From Flavobacteriales bacterium (GTDB lineage Bacteria > Bacteroidota > Bacteroidia > NS11-12g > UBA955): 23,545 nucleotides of DNA. The translations under genes were made by a program, and so were the position numbers. The DNA is taken from NCBI GenBank assembly GCA_947450405.1, contig CANFVI010000007.1:1-23545 (forward strand), in the 5' to 3' direction. The notes beneath the pieces are model-generated. The model saw only the letters and a list, made by a program, of their open reading frames with translations, was not told where the DNA came from and did not search any database. Shown in pieces: positions 8,336-16,849 of this stretch; position 1 is the stretch's first letter; each line of letters starts with the position of its first letter.

Positions 8336-9421
8336 TTATTTTTTAATCATTTCTAATATGTTCTGACCCAACATTGGTATCAAAACCTGTTGGGTCATTT
8401 CATTTTTAACAGCGATATCAGACAGCAATTGCCCGGGTAAACAAACTGGCTCATCGGCCAAATCAAATGTACCATAATGCATGGGAACCATATATTTCGC
8501 TTTTAAATCCTGAAAAGACTGATAAGCTTTGGCTGGCGATGAGTGATTCGACTCCATAAACCATTCTGGCTCAAATGCACCAATACCAAGTATTGCAATG
8601 TCTATCTTTGGAAATAATTCAGCAGTTTCCTTGTAATGACTTCCGTAACCACTATCTCCACCAAAATAAATAATCAAACCATCAATTTCTAATACAAAAG
8701 CCCCCCACAAACGAATATTCTCATCTGTAAGTCCTCTTTTGCACCAATGCCTCGTTGGCAAAAACCACAACTTGAAAACATGGTTTTCTAGAGTGTACTG
8801 CTGATACCAACCTGCAGTTTGTCCCTCATTGCCCTTCATAAAACCACTCAAAACTTTATCCATTTCAAGTCCTGAAAAGTATTTCATTTTGGGGTTTTTC
8901 TTAGCCAAATATTTAAGACTCATCTTGTCGCAATGGTCACGGTGATCGTGCGACACCAGAAGATAATCAATTTTCGGCAATTTATCAAGAGAAATCGGCA
9001 AAACCGATTCTCTCTTCATAATACCTGATACCTTTCCAAAAACAGGATCAGTTATAAATGTTTTACCACCCAAACGAATCAAGAAAGTAGCATGCCCCAA
9101 CCAAAAAATGCCATCAGCTGTATCTGTGATTACTTTTTCTGATCCCTCAAATATCTTAATTTTGGTTGTATCCGTTTTTTTAAACGCTTCGTACGGATTT
9201 TTCATTCTTTTCCACTTCATCACATCTTTAAATCCGATGTTATGTGGAAATTCAATATTTACATATTTCCCTTTTAAGAGCGGGTTCCCTGTCCAAATAT
9301 TTTTTTTAGCGCTTATAAACGGCAAATTGGGGTTATGTTTTGGAAGCGTTGTTTGGGAAAAGATTTTCGTAGTCATTGTAACCATAGTTAAAACAAAGGT
9401 GTAGCGAAAGAGTTTTTGCAT
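8336..9421 (-). CDS. Exported MBL-fold metallo-hydrolase, NAPE-PLD/UlaG-like
   Basis: This 361-residue member of the metallo-beta-lactamase superfamily has the Lactamase_B_2 layout. Visible metal-site residues are HATFLI (His110), the HDHRDH motif (His158, His160, Asp162, His163), TRHW (His225), GGDSGYG (Asp256) and MHYGTF (His315). The segment WGAFVLEIDGLIIYFGGDSG resembles N-acyl-phosphatidylethanolamine phospholipase D-like enzymes, so a phosphodiester or phospholipid substrate is likelier than a beta-lactam. The true substrate is unknown. Residues 1-22 look like a signal peptide (LTMVTMTTKIFSQ), implying periplasmic or lipid-attached activity. The gene starts 4 nt after the mfd stop and must be read from the mfd transcript unless a promoter lies inside mfd. 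Confidence 0.88.
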   Translation of the reverse strand: MQKLFRYTFVLTMVTMTTKIFSQTTLPKHNPNLPFISAKKNIWTGNPLLKGKYVNIEFPHNIGFKDVMKWKRMKNPYEAFKKTDTTKIKIFEGSEKVITDTADGIFWLGHATFLIRLGGKTFITDPVFGKVSGIMKRESVLPISLDKLPKIDYLLVSHDHRDHCDKMSLKYLAKKNPKMKYFSGLEMDKVLSGFMKGNEGQTAGWYQQYTLENHVFKLWFLPTRHWCKRGLTDENIRLWGAFVLEIDGLIIYFGGDSGYGSHYKETAELFPKIDIAILGIGAFEPEWFMESNHSSPAKAYQSFQDLKAKYMVPMHYGTFDLADEPVCLPGQLLSDIAVKNEMTQQVLIPMLGQNILEMIKK

Positions 9422-9425
9422 AATT

Positions 9426-12400
9426 TTAATTTAGTTCACGGTTTAGATATGTCTTCCACTCCCCTAAAACATGAAGTGCTTCAAAAATATCATTCACCAA
9501 ATTTACTTGCACAATTAACGCTTTGTCGGTCTGTTTTACTGCAAACTTATTCTGATTTTGAGCTACAAATCCCATAATTTCGGCGAAAGCACTACTTTGA
9601 TATACGGAAGCATTTGGGTCACCGGGAAAATAGCAACGCATTTTCATTTCAGACAATACAATTTTTTCCATTCCAAGTTCTTTTCCAGCCCATTTCAAAC
9701 GAACTGAATCAATCAATGCAATAACCTCCGTAGGTAATTTACCAAAACGATCTAACAATTGTTGGGTAAAATCCCTCAATGCCAATTCCGTATCAATATT
9801 CGACAAATCGCTGTATAAACTCAACCGTTCTGCTGTTTGAGAAACATAATTAGAAGGTATTAATATTTCATAATGTGTATCTATTTGGCAGTCTCTGCTT
9901 TTAATATCGTACGATGCATCAAATGTATCGGTAAATTCTTCATTTTTCAATTCCCTAACTGCCTCATCCAATATTTTATGATACATGTCAAATCCCATTT
10001 CCGAAATAAATCCACTTTGTTCTGCACCAAGTAAATTTCCAGCGCCGCGAATATCCAAATCGCGCATCGCCACTTGGAAACCGCTTCCTAATTCGCTATA
10101 CTCCTCAAGTGTTCTCAATCTTTTTCTAGAATCTTCAGGTAGTAAATTCACCGGTGGTGATAACAAATAACAGAATGCCTTGATGTTAGATCGTCCAACA
10201 CGACCTCTCATTTGGTGTAAATCAGACAATCCGAATAAATGTGCATTGTTAATAACAATGGTATTTGCATTGGGAATATCTAATCCGCTTTCAATAATTG
10301 TTGTGGCAACCAAAACGTCATATTCGCCTTCTATAAATTTCACCATCACGTCTTCTAACTCATGTCCTTCCATTTGACCGTGAGCTACACAAACCCTAAC
10401 TCCTGGAACTTCAGAGGCAATTACATGGGCCAATTCATGAATGTCTTTTACCCTAGAATGCACCACAAAAACTTGACCTCCCCTATTCATTTCATCTGTT
10501 ACCACCTTACCAAGTAATTCACGGTTATAAGTAGCCAATTCTGTATGAACAGGTTGTCTGTTTGGCGGAGGAGTATTGATAATACTCAAATCTCTTGCTC
10601 CCATCAAACTAAAATGCAATGTTCTTGGAATTGGAGTTGCTGTAAGGGTAAGTGTGTCAATATTTACCTTGATTGCTTTTAATTTCTCCTTAGCACCCAC
10701 TCCGAATTTTTGCTCTTCATCAATCACCATCAAGCCAAGGTCTTTGAATTCAATGTCTTTCCCAAGCAAACGGTGCGTTCCAATAATTACATCTACCTTT
10801 CCAGATTTCAATTTTTCCAAAGTTTCTTTCTGTTCTTTGGTTGATTTAAAACGGTTTAAGTAGTCAACTTCAACAGGGAAACCTGCAAAACGTTTTTTGA
10901 ATGTTCTATAATGCTGTTGTGCCAAAATGGTAGTAGGCACCAATATGGCTACTTGTTTGCTATCGCAAACGGCTTTAAAAGCAGCGCGCATTGCAACTTC
11001 CGTTTTGCCAAAACCCACATCCCCACAAATCAATCTGTCCATGGGCTGTTCATTTTCCATGTCACGCTTAATGTCCTCAGTGGCTTTGGCTTGATCAGGA
11101 GTATCTTCATAAAAAAATGAAGCTTCTAGTTCCAATTGCAAGTAATTATCAGGAGCAAAAGCAAAGCCTTTCTCTTTTTTCCTTTTTGCATATAATGCAA
11201 TAAGTTCTCTGGCAATGTCTTTAACTTTTTTCTTAGTAGTACGTTTTTGCTTTTCCCAAGCCCCACTTCCCAACTTATGCATTGTGGGTGCTGTTCCATC
11301 TTTTCCCGAATATTTGCTAATTTTATGCAAACTATTCACCGACAAATACAACAGATCATTGTCGCGGTAAACCAATCGAACCACCTCTTGGGTAACCCCA
11401 TTCATTTGCATTTTTTCAAGCCCGGCAAACCGGCCAATTCCATGGTCAATATGCGTTACAAAGTCACCTGGTTTTAAATTTTTCAATTCTCTTAACGTGA
11501 GGGACGTTTGGTTGGAATACTGTTGACGTGATTTCGGCCTGTAGTACTTATCAAACAATTGATGCTCAGTAACAAAGGCTATTTTGGCTTCCGCATCTAA
11601 AAAACCACCCGATAAACCTACATAAACAGGGGTGAATTCATGTTCAATGGAAGTGTCCTTTAAAATCGTTTGTAAACGTTCTATTTGTCGGCTATTGTCG
11701 CTAAAAACCAACGTTTGATATTGCTTTTGCTGGTTTTCAGCTAACCAAGTCTTTAGCATATCAAAGTTCCTCTTAAATATTGGCTGAGGTTCTTGCTGAA
11801 AACCAATGGTGGTAAATTTTTCTAACGGTTTTTCTCCCCCCAAATAAATCTGCCTAAATTTTGATATCGATTGAACCCATTGTTTGGGACTCATCCAAAT
11901 TTCCTTTGGATGGGTTGGAATATTCTCACTTTTCAAATCAATGGCAGCTTGATAATTTTGAAGTGCCGTTTCCCACCCTTTCGCCAAATCCTCAACTTGC
12001 AAAAATGAATCCAATGAAATCACCAAGGTGTTTTCATCGAGGTAATCAAAAATTGTCGACTTCTTTACATCATCGGTGGCATTGATTTTTGGCACCAACG
12101 AAAACTGGGCCATTTCTTTGATTGATAATTGATTGTTAACATCAAATGCACGTATACTCTCAATGATATCGCCATCCAATTCTATTCGGAATGGATATTC
12201 ATGGGCAAATGAAAACAAATCAAATATCCCTCCACGCAAACTAAACTGACCAGGTTCAAACACGAAATCAACACGTTCAAATTCGTTGATTTCTAAAAAT
12301 TCCATTAAAAAATCAACGTCTAATGTTTGGCCTTTTGCTATTTCAAATGAATTTTGAGTAAGTTGCACTTTGTCAATGACAAATTCCGCCAAAGCACGGC

Positions 12401-12770
12401 CATATGTAACCAAAATGCGTTTGTTGTTTTTACGAAAACTACTCAATGTTTCTATTCTCTCTTGAACAGACATTGCGCTTTCTCGCGATGATTGAAAAGG
12501 CTTAAGAAAAGATTCTGGCAAAAAATAAATGGGCTCTCCTATTAATAAATTCTCTAAATCCGATTTCAAATAGGTTGCCTCCTCTTTGTTAGGCATTACC
12601 AATAATAGTGGACGTTGAAGAGATGCATAAACAGATGCCACAACCATCGCACCACCTGATCCACACAAGCCTTGTAAAAAAATAGTTTGATTGGCTGTTT
12701 GACAATTTTCCACCAATTCTTGAATTGGCTCTATTTTCAAATACTCACTTAAGATTTCCCTCGTATTCAT
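9426..12770 (-). CDS. mfd: Transcription-repair coupling factor Mfd
   Basis: Mfd is a DNA translocase that removes RNA polymerase stalled at lesions and recruits UvrA for nucleotide excision repair. This copy is full length at 1114 residues. The UvrB-like N-terminal region spans about 28-350 and has only a degenerate P-loop, as is normal. The CarD-like RNA-polymerase-interacting domain spans about 425-500 (LKPGDFVTHIDHGIGRFAGL). The helicase core has Walker A GDVGFGKT (583-590), DEEQ (684-687), TATPIPRT (710-717), ATTIIESGLDIP, and QMRGRVGR (853-860). The TRCF C-terminal domain lies at about 965-1065. All key motifs are intact. The start is the ATG ending at 12770, with a TAnnTTTG box just upstream. 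The hydrolase gene follows in the same direction. Confidence 0.97.
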   Translation of the reverse strand: MNTREILSEYLKIEPIQELVENCQTANQTIFLQGLCGSGGAMVVASVYASLQRPLLLVMPNKEEATYLKSDLENLLIGEPIYFLPESFLKPFQSSRESAMSVQERIETLSSFRKNNKRILVTYGRALAEFVIDKVQLTQNSFEIAKGQTLDVDFLMEFLEINEFERVDFVFEPGQFSLRGGIFDLFSFAHEYPFRIELDGDIIESIRAFDVNNQLSIKEMAQFSLVPKINATDDVKKSTIFDYLDENTLVISLDSFLQVEDLAKGWETALQNYQAAIDLKSENIPTHPKEIWMSPKQWVQSISKFRQIYLGGEKPLEKFTTIGFQQEPQPIFKRNFDMLKTWLAENQQKQYQTLVFSDNSRQIERLQTILKDTSIEHEFTPVYVGLSGGFLDAEAKIAFVTEHQLFDKYYRPKSRQQYSNQTSLTLRELKNLKPGDFVTHIDHGIGRFAGLEKMQMNGVTQEVVRLVYRDNDLLYLSVNSLHKISKYSGKDGTAPTMHKLGSGAWEKQKRTTKKKVKDIARELIALYAKRKKEKGFAFAPDNYLQLELEASFFYEDTPDQAKATEDIKRDMENEQPMDRLICGDVGFGKTEVAMRAAFKAVCDSKQVAILVPTTILAQQHYRTFKKRFAGFPVEVDYLNRFKSTKEQKETLEKLKSGKVDVIIGTHRLLGKDIEFKDLGLMVIDEEQKFGVGAKEKLKAIKVNIDTLTLTATPIPRTLHFSLMGARDLSIINTPPPNRQPVHTELATYNRELLGKVVTDEMNRGGQVFVVHSRVKDIHELAHVIASEVPGVRVCVAHGQMEGHELEDVMVKFIEGEYDVLVATTIIESGLDIPNANTIVINNAHLFGLSDLHQMRGRVGRSNIKAFCYLLSPPVNLLPEDSRKRLRTLEEYSELGSGFQVAMRDLDIRGAGNLLGAEQSGFISEMGFDMYHKILDEAVRELKNEEFTDTFDASYDIKSRDCQIDTHYEILIPSNYVSQTAERLSLYSDLSNIDTELALRDFTQQLLDRFGKLPTEVIALIDSVRLKWAGKELGMEKIVLSEMKMRCYFPGDPNASVYQSSAFAEIMGFVAQNQNKFAVKQTDKALIVQVNLVNDIFEALHVLGEWKTYLNRELN

Positions 12771-12779
12771 TTAGCCCAA

Positions 12780-12787
12780 CAAAGGTA
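12780..12787 (-). promoter_or_regulatory. -7 promoter box (TACCTTTG) for mfd
   Basis: On the minus strand this matches TAnnTTTG and ends 9 nt before the mfd ATG, implying a very short leader. No clear -33 TTG is seen. It lies in the 99-bp divergent region shared with the first AraC-type gene. Confidence 0.5.
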
Positions 12788-12827
12788 CAACAGAATTAAA
12801 ATGATTTTTTTGAGTTTCTGTTAATTC

Positions 12828-12845
12828 AAAGGCGAATATGCCTTT
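12828..12845 (+). promoter_or_regulatory. Inverted repeat AAAGGC-N6-GCCTTT, candidate operator of the first AraC-type gene
   Basis: A perfect 6-bp inverted repeat with a 6-base spacer directly abuts and shares one base with the -7 box at 12845-12852. This is where a dimeric repressor, or the AraC-type protein itself, could block transcription. It is seen directly; its role is inferred. Confidence 0.35.
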
Positions 12846-12852
12846 ATCTTTG
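12845..12852 (+). promoter_or_regulatory. -7 promoter box (TATCTTTG) for the first AraC-type gene
   Basis: It matches TAnnTTTG and lies 17 nt before the ATG at 12870. It shares the divergent region with the mfd promoter. Confidence 0.5.
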
Positions 12853-12869
12853 CAAGGGAATTACAAAAT

Positions 12870-14081
12870 ATGATTAACTTTATTTCAACCGATACTTTTT
12901 TTATAGTTTTACTAATATTATCTGTATTGTTTCCGTTGATTGCATGTACTTCTATTTTAATCGAAAAAAATGGGAACAGGAAACTTCAATGGTTAATGTT
13001 TACCATATTCTTCGGAATTAGTTTATACTATTTACGACATTTATTTGCACTCACAGGTTTAATTACAGATTTCCCATTTATATTAAGAGGTTTTGTACCC
13101 ATTTACTATCTTATTCAACCTTCGATATATTTCTATGTATTGATTAATTTGGATGAAAATTACATATTTTCAAAAAAAGACTTATTACATTTAATTCCTG
13201 CCGTTTATTCAATCGTTGACAATTATACTTTTTATGCCGGTGGCCCTCAATATTGGCAACATTGGTCGAATTTAATTGTAAATGATTATGGCAATATAGC
13301 CAACTACCCAGGTTTTTTGATGAAAGCTAAATTCAATTTTATATTGCGCATATTATTGTATATTTCTTACATAATGTTTTCATGGAGAATCTATATTAAA
13401 AACATACAACTAAATACAGAAATTAAAAATCAATTCGTTTTAAAATGGTTAAGGCTTTTTTTAATTATCATTTCAATCTATGTATTTACCAATATACTGG
13501 CTTCTATTTTTAATTTTAACTTTATTATATTAAAAAATAGTCCATCACATTACATTTTTGATTTAACATTATATATTAACGTATTAACTATTATTGTTTT
13601 GGCAAGCTATATATTATTTAATCCTATATTGTTGTACGGATTGCCTAAGATTAATTTTAATACAATCAGTGATAACCACAAATCACTATCAAACTTCAAA
13701 TCAATGCAGATTTATGATAATAAAACTGACATGAATGAGCATAACCTTGCGGTTACATTAATTGATGAAATTAAAGAAAAACAACTTTATACAGATGTAG
13801 AATTTTCATTGGCACTGGCTTCTCAGTATTTTTCAATACCCAGTCATCATATTTCTTTTATTATCAATAAATACATCAAAAAATCTATACCAGATATTAT
13901 TTGTGAAATGAGAATTGAACATGCTATTCAATTATTAAAAGATAATTTCAATAAAAAATACACAATGGAGACGCTTGGTAATTTATCCGGATTTAAATCT
14001 AGGTCTACATTTTATTCGAGTTTCAAAAAAATAACCGGAATTACACCAAATGAATACTACCAAAACCTAAAAAAAGCCTAA
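12870..14081 (+). CDS. Membrane-anchored AraC-family regulator, copy 1
   Basis: This 403-residue protein has about seven hydrophobic segments in residues 1-255, for example IVLLILSVLFPLIA, FILRILLYISYIMF, LFLIIISIYVF and LTIIVLASYILF. A polar linker (about 260-300) follows, then an AraC-type double helix-turn-helix at about 310-400 (MRIEHAIQLL, YTMETLGNLSGFKSRSTFYSSFKKITGITPNEY). Membrane-bound AraC regulators of this kind are common in Bacteroidota and are thought to sense signals at or in the inner membrane; the ligand here is unknown. It is homologous end to end and identical in length to the gene at 15403-16614, so the two are duplicates. No kinase or transport gene is adjacent. Base composition is noticeably more AT-rich than in mfd. 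Confidence 0.88.
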   Translation: MINFISTDTFFIVLLILSVLFPLIACTSILIEKNGNRKLQWLMFTIFFGISLYYLRHLFALTGLITDFPFILRGFVPIYYLIQPSIYFYVLINLDENYIFSKKDLLHLIPAVYSIVDNYTFYAGGPQYWQHWSNLIVNDYGNIANYPGFLMKAKFNFILRILLYISYIMFSWRIYIKNIQLNTEIKNQFVLKWLRLFLIIISIYVFTNILASIFNFNFIILKNSPSHYIFDLTLYINVLTIIVLASYILFNPILLYGLPKINFNTISDNHKSLSNFKSMQIYDNKTDMNEHNLAVTLIDEIKEKQLYTDVEFSLALASQYFSIPSHHISFIINKYIKKSIPDIICEMRIEHAIQLLKDNFNKKYTMETLGNLSGFKSRSTFYSSFKKITGITPNEYYQNLKKA

Positions 14082-14107
14082 ACCAATATTGATCTAAGCT
14101 TTTTTTA
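14068..14107. terminator. Bidirectional intrinsic terminator between convergent genes
   Basis: A 10-bp perfect stem (TAAAAAAAGC at 14068-14077 with GCTTTTTTTA at 14098-14107) encloses a 20-base loop and overlaps the stop of AraC copy 1. The arms supply an A-tract and a T-tract for both directions. It sits 16 nt from the end of the convergent gene. The stem is A/T-dominated, hence moderate confidence. Confidence 0.5.
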
Positions 14108-14122
14108 TTTAAATGACTTGAA

Positions 14123-14746
14123 TTATAACAATTCTAATCTCAATTTTATATGATCAAAATAAGTAAGATCTTTCGGATTGATTGTTTCGGTTATCCAATA
14201 ATCAAAAGTTTTTTGCCTTATCAACTCTTGTAATTGTTTTTTTCGCACAAAGCCTATTGGATGCTTTGAGAATCCGGTAATTCCAATTTTAGCACCTTTT
14301 CGCCAATATTTATTCATGATAACTGGCGATAATCTGCACTCTTTCATATTGTCACATTTTAAAATGTGAATCTCATACCCCAATAATTGTATGTCCCAAA
14401 AAAAAGCAGATAACTTTGAGTACTTAACATTTTTTTCAGGCAAAATAAAGAAAGTTTTATTGGTTATTTCTGATTGATAATTATTTACAATTGTCAATAA
14501 ATTTTCTTCGTTTGTAATATTGAAATACACAAAATAACTACCATCCAATTTGCTTGATTCAATAAACTGAATCACTGATTCTATATAAATATGTTTACTA
14601 GTGAAAGGAATTCCAATTTTAAAAGATCTGAATTCATTCTCATGCAAATGAATGCGATAATCTTCCTCCCAAGAGTTATTACCATGGATGGTATCTGCAT
14701 CTAAAAGGTAAATATCTTCTGTAATTATTTCACCTAGCGTTTTCAT
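14123..14746 (-). CDS. Orphan hypothetical protein
   Basis: This is a 207-residue protein from the ATG ending at 14746; an ATG ending at 14779 would add 11 residues but would overlap the -7 box at 14752-14759. It is soluble, with no signal peptide or membrane segment, rich in Ile, Lys, Asn and aromatic residues. It appears alpha/beta, with strands such as SYFVYFNI, TFFILPE and YEIHILKC. The C-terminal third is basic (WRKGAKIGITGFSKHPIGFVRKKQLQ), which could contact nucleic acid, but I recognise no family and no catalytic signature. It lies inside the regulator island, between the first AraC-type gene (convergent) and the decayed AraC copy (divergent). Its coding potential is supported by length, intact frame and a promoter-like box. 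Function is unknown. Confidence 0.6.
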   Translation of the reverse strand: MKTLGEIITEDIYLLDADTIHGNNSWEEDYRIHLHENEFRSFKIGIPFTSKHIYIESVIQFIESSKLDGSYFVYFNITNEENLLTIVNNYQSEITNKTFFILPEKNVKYSKLSAFFWDIQLLGYEIHILKCDNMKECRLSPVIMNKYWRKGAKIGITGFSKHPIGFVRKKQLQELIRQKTFDYWITETINPKDLTYFDHIKLRLELL

Positions 14747-15009
14747 TTTTACAAAATTAGATATTAATTGAATCCGCATTTTTTGCAAATTGTATCATTT
14801 ATTATTCTGCAACAACAAAAAAACAAAGCACTGAATTACAATATTATACAAATTACCATAGATAACATTATGGGATTATAGGACATTATTTTTTGAGAAT
14901 CCGTACATTTATTCATCCACATTTTTCAAATAAAATAGATTATGATCTACTGTTTTACTTTAGTTTTGATTTTGATAAAAAATTAGAACAAAAATTTAAT
15001 GGGAATATT
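14747..15009. other. AT-rich intergenic DNA upstream of the decayed AraC copy
   Basis: No gene is supported. The right part (about 14955-15009) may be a very degraded continuation of the AraC linker region, but I cannot align it with confidence. A small inverted repeat CCATA-N8-TATGG lies at 14856-14873. The left end holds the -7 box for the orphan gene. Confidence 0.3.
14752..14759 (-). promoter_or_regulatory. -7 promoter box (TAATTTTG) for the orphan gene
   Basis: On the minus strand this matches TAnnTTTG and ends 5 nt before the ATG at 14746, so a transcript from it would be leaderless or nearly so. No -33 TTG is seen at the usual spacing. Confidence 0.35.
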
Positions 15010-15272
15010 GCAGAATATTAACAGGGCCCAAAGTATTATTTCCGAAATCACAGAAAAACAACCATATAAAAAAGTCGTTTCCCGATATCATTTGCGAAAT
15101 GCGAATTGAGCATGCTGTGGAGCTATTGAAAAACAATAGTCATAAAAAATACACCATGGAGGCAATTGGATATATTTCAGGATTTAATTCACGAACTACG
15201 TTTTACGTGAGTTTTAAAAAAATAACCGGGATTACGCCCTATGAATACCTGCAAAACATAAAATCCAGTTAA
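15010..15272 (+). pseudogene. Decayed third AraC-type regulator (C-terminal fragment)
   Basis: Two conceptual pieces align to the AraC-type gene at 15403-16614. The first, 15026-15061, reads AQSIISEITEKQ and matches AQTIISEIKERK of the intact copy. The second, in another frame from about 15057 to the TAA at 15270-15272, reads NNHIKKSFPDIICEMRIEH and continues through the whole second helix-turn-helix (YTMEAIGYISGFNSRTTFYV, KKITGITPYEYLQNIKSS). Between them, about 30 codons present in the intact copy (from LYLNPDFS to SFIL) are missing and the frame shifts. A further one-base slip is likely near 15017-15025. The N-terminal membrane region is gone. The helix-turn-helix remnant is closer to the second intact copy than to the first. 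It is clearly a non-functional remnant, although the short C-terminal frame itself is still open. Confidence 0.85.
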
Positions 15273-15293
15273 TTATATTCACAATTTAAATTA

Positions 15294-15313
15294 TATACCA
15301 AGAAAATGGTATA
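15294..15313 (+). promoter_or_regulatory. Inverted repeat TATACCA-N6-TGGTATA upstream of AraC copy 2
   Basis: A perfect 7-bp inverted repeat with a 6-base spacer ends 18 nt before the -7 box at 15332, over the position where the -33 element would be. It is a candidate operator for a dimeric regulator. It lies 21 nt after the stop of the decayed copy, so a weak terminator hairpin is the alternative. Confidence 0.4.
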
Positions 15314-15331
15314 ACACATGTTAAATTTATT

Positions 15332-15339
15332 TAAATTTG
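15332..15339 (+). promoter_or_regulatory. -7 promoter box (TAAATTTG) for AraC copy 2
   Basis: It matches TAnnTTTG, 63 nt before the ATG at 15403. The identical octamer precedes both LytTR genes further along the island. Confidence 0.45.
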
Positions 15340-15402
15340 AATCTGAAATAAATCAGAATTCATGATTTGGTTTCATTTAATTTTCTTCAGATTTTAATTT
15401 AT

Positions 15403-16614
15403 ATGTTTTGCTATATTAAACTGAGCGTTTCTGTGGTTGCATTGCTAATTGCTGCGGTGTTTACAACATTTTTTGCGTGCGGAACAATTTTAATGGAAAA
15501 AAACGGAAACCCAAAACTTAAAGGGTTCATGTTTGCTATGTTGTGGGGTATTATTCATTACCATATAATACATGTTTTTGTATTCACAGGATTAATTGAT
15601 AAAGTACCATTTTTATTGAGAGGGTTTGCCCCTTTCTATTATATAGTTCAACCTGCAATCTATTTCTATGTTGTAATAAATCTAGATGAAAATTATAACT
15701 TTTCAAAAATCGATTTGCTTCATTTAATACCGGCTGTTTATGCAATTATTGATAATTTTGATTATTATTCTGGCGGTCCACAACACTGGCAATATTGGGC
15801 AAGAGTAATATCAGATGATTATAGCAAAATAGCCAATTATCCAGGTACATTAATGAAAGCAAAATACAATTTTATTTTGAGGATTCTACTATATGTATCT
15901 TATACATTGTTTGCATGGCGATATTATATAAAAAACATTCAATTAAATAGAGAAATCAAATCACAATTTGTTTTAAAATGGTTAAAGTTATTTCTAATTG
16001 TCATTTCGATTTTTGTTGTTTCCGTTTCATTTTCATCCGTTTATAATGCTGTTTTTATTTCATCATTTATTGATAATTCGAATTTATTTTTAAAAATCCC
16101 AATATTCGTAACAGGATTGGCAATAATTACACTAGCAACATATATATTATTGAATCCTTTACTTCTTTATGGTTTGCCAAAAATTAACTACAAAACGATA
16201 GCTGACAATAAAAAATCACTCCCCAATTTTAAATCATTAAAAAATGATATTGATGAAGTGGATAATAAGGAATATATCTTAGCACAAACAATCATTTCAG
16301 AAATAAAAGAAAGAAAATTGTATTTAAATCCCGACTTTTCAATAGCTCTTGCATCAGAACATTTTTCAATTCCAAGTCATCATATTTCATTTATTCTCAA
16401 CAACCACATAAACAAGTCGTTTCCTGATATCATTTGCGAAATGCGGATTGATCACTCCATTGAATTATTAAAAGACAATAGCAATAAAAAATACACAATG
16501 GAAGCAATTGGTAACATTTCAGGATTTAATTCACGAACTACATATTACGTTAGCTTTAAAAAGATAACCGGAATCAGCCCCAATGTGTACCTTCAAAACC
16601 TTAAACTATCTTAA
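15403..16614 (+). CDS. Membrane-anchored AraC-family regulator, copy 2
   Basis: This 403-residue protein has the same plan as the gene at 12870-14081: several membrane segments in the first 255 residues, a linker, then an AraC-type helix-turn-helix at about 310-400 (MRIDHSIELL, YTMEAIGNISGFNSRTTYYV, KKITGISPNVYLQNL). I chose the ATG at 15403 because it gives exactly the same length as copy 1 and aligns residue for residue from Met1 to the AC at positions 25-26; an upstream in-frame TTG at 15367 adds 12 residues with no counterpart. Its helix-turn-helix is closer to the decayed copy just upstream than to copy 1, so the second and third copies are probably the more recent duplicates. The signal sensed and the genes controlled are unknown. 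Confidence 0.88.
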   Translation: MFCYIKLSVSVVALLIAAVFTTFFACGTILMEKNGNPKLKGFMFAMLWGIIHYHIIHVFVFTGLIDKVPFLLRGFAPFYYIVQPAIYFYVVINLDENYNFSKIDLLHLIPAVYAIIDNFDYYSGGPQHWQYWARVISDDYSKIANYPGTLMKAKYNFILRILLYVSYTLFAWRYYIKNIQLNREIKSQFVLKWLKLFLIVISIFVVSVSFSSVYNAVFISSFIDNSNLFLKIPIFVTGLAIITLATYILLNPLLLYGLPKINYKTIADNKKSLPNFKSLKNDIDEVDNKEYILAQTIISEIKERKLYLNPDFSIALASEHFSIPSHHISFILNNHINKSFPDIICEMRIDHSIELLKDNSNKKYTMEAIGNISGFNSRTTYYVSFKKITGISPNVYLQNLKLS

Positions 16615-16766
16615 ATTAGTTCAGGTTTATCAATTTATATGTACCAAAATCCCAAATCATAAAAGCATACAACTTACAATAGTCTAGAATTCAATGATTT
16701 AAATTCAAGTTTGTTCTACATTAAATCATGTAACATTTACTTAAAATTAGCATTTATGTTTGGAGT

Positions 16767-16774
16767 TAAATTTG
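16767..16774 (+). promoter_or_regulatory. -7 promoter box (TAAATTTG) for LytTR copy A
   Basis: It matches TAnnTTTG, 75 nt before the ATG at 16850. The surrounding TTAAATTTGTAGA is repeated before LytTR copy B at nearly the same distance, so the promoter was duplicated along with the gene. Confidence 0.5.
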
Positions 16775-16849
16775 TAGAAAATATTCTGTTCACTCAATTT
16801 GCATACAATCAGCAACTGGAAAATAACAGAAGTATTTATACTACAAAAC

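Noticed and set aside
8336..9421. Beta-lactamase or quorum-quenching lactonase identity for the MBL-fold protein
   Set aside because: The motif set (HATFLI, GGDSGYG, MHYGTF) fits the Lactamase_B_2/NAPE-PLD-like group better than class B beta-lactamases or AHL lactonases.
10576..10863. Antisense open frame of 95 codons inside mfd
   Set aside because: It is a shadow of the conserved helicase core with no independent signal.
15367..15402. TTG start for AraC copy 2
   Set aside because: The ATG at 15403 gives the same 403-residue length as copy 1 and aligns from the first residue.
16799..16849. TTG start for LytTR copy A
   Set aside because: The ATG at 16850 matches copy B in start and length, and the extension has no counterpart.
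16615..16849. Search for paired LytTR binding repeats upstream of the LytTR genes
   Set aside because: No convincing direct repeats of a LytTR consensus were found by eye here or at 17661-17980.
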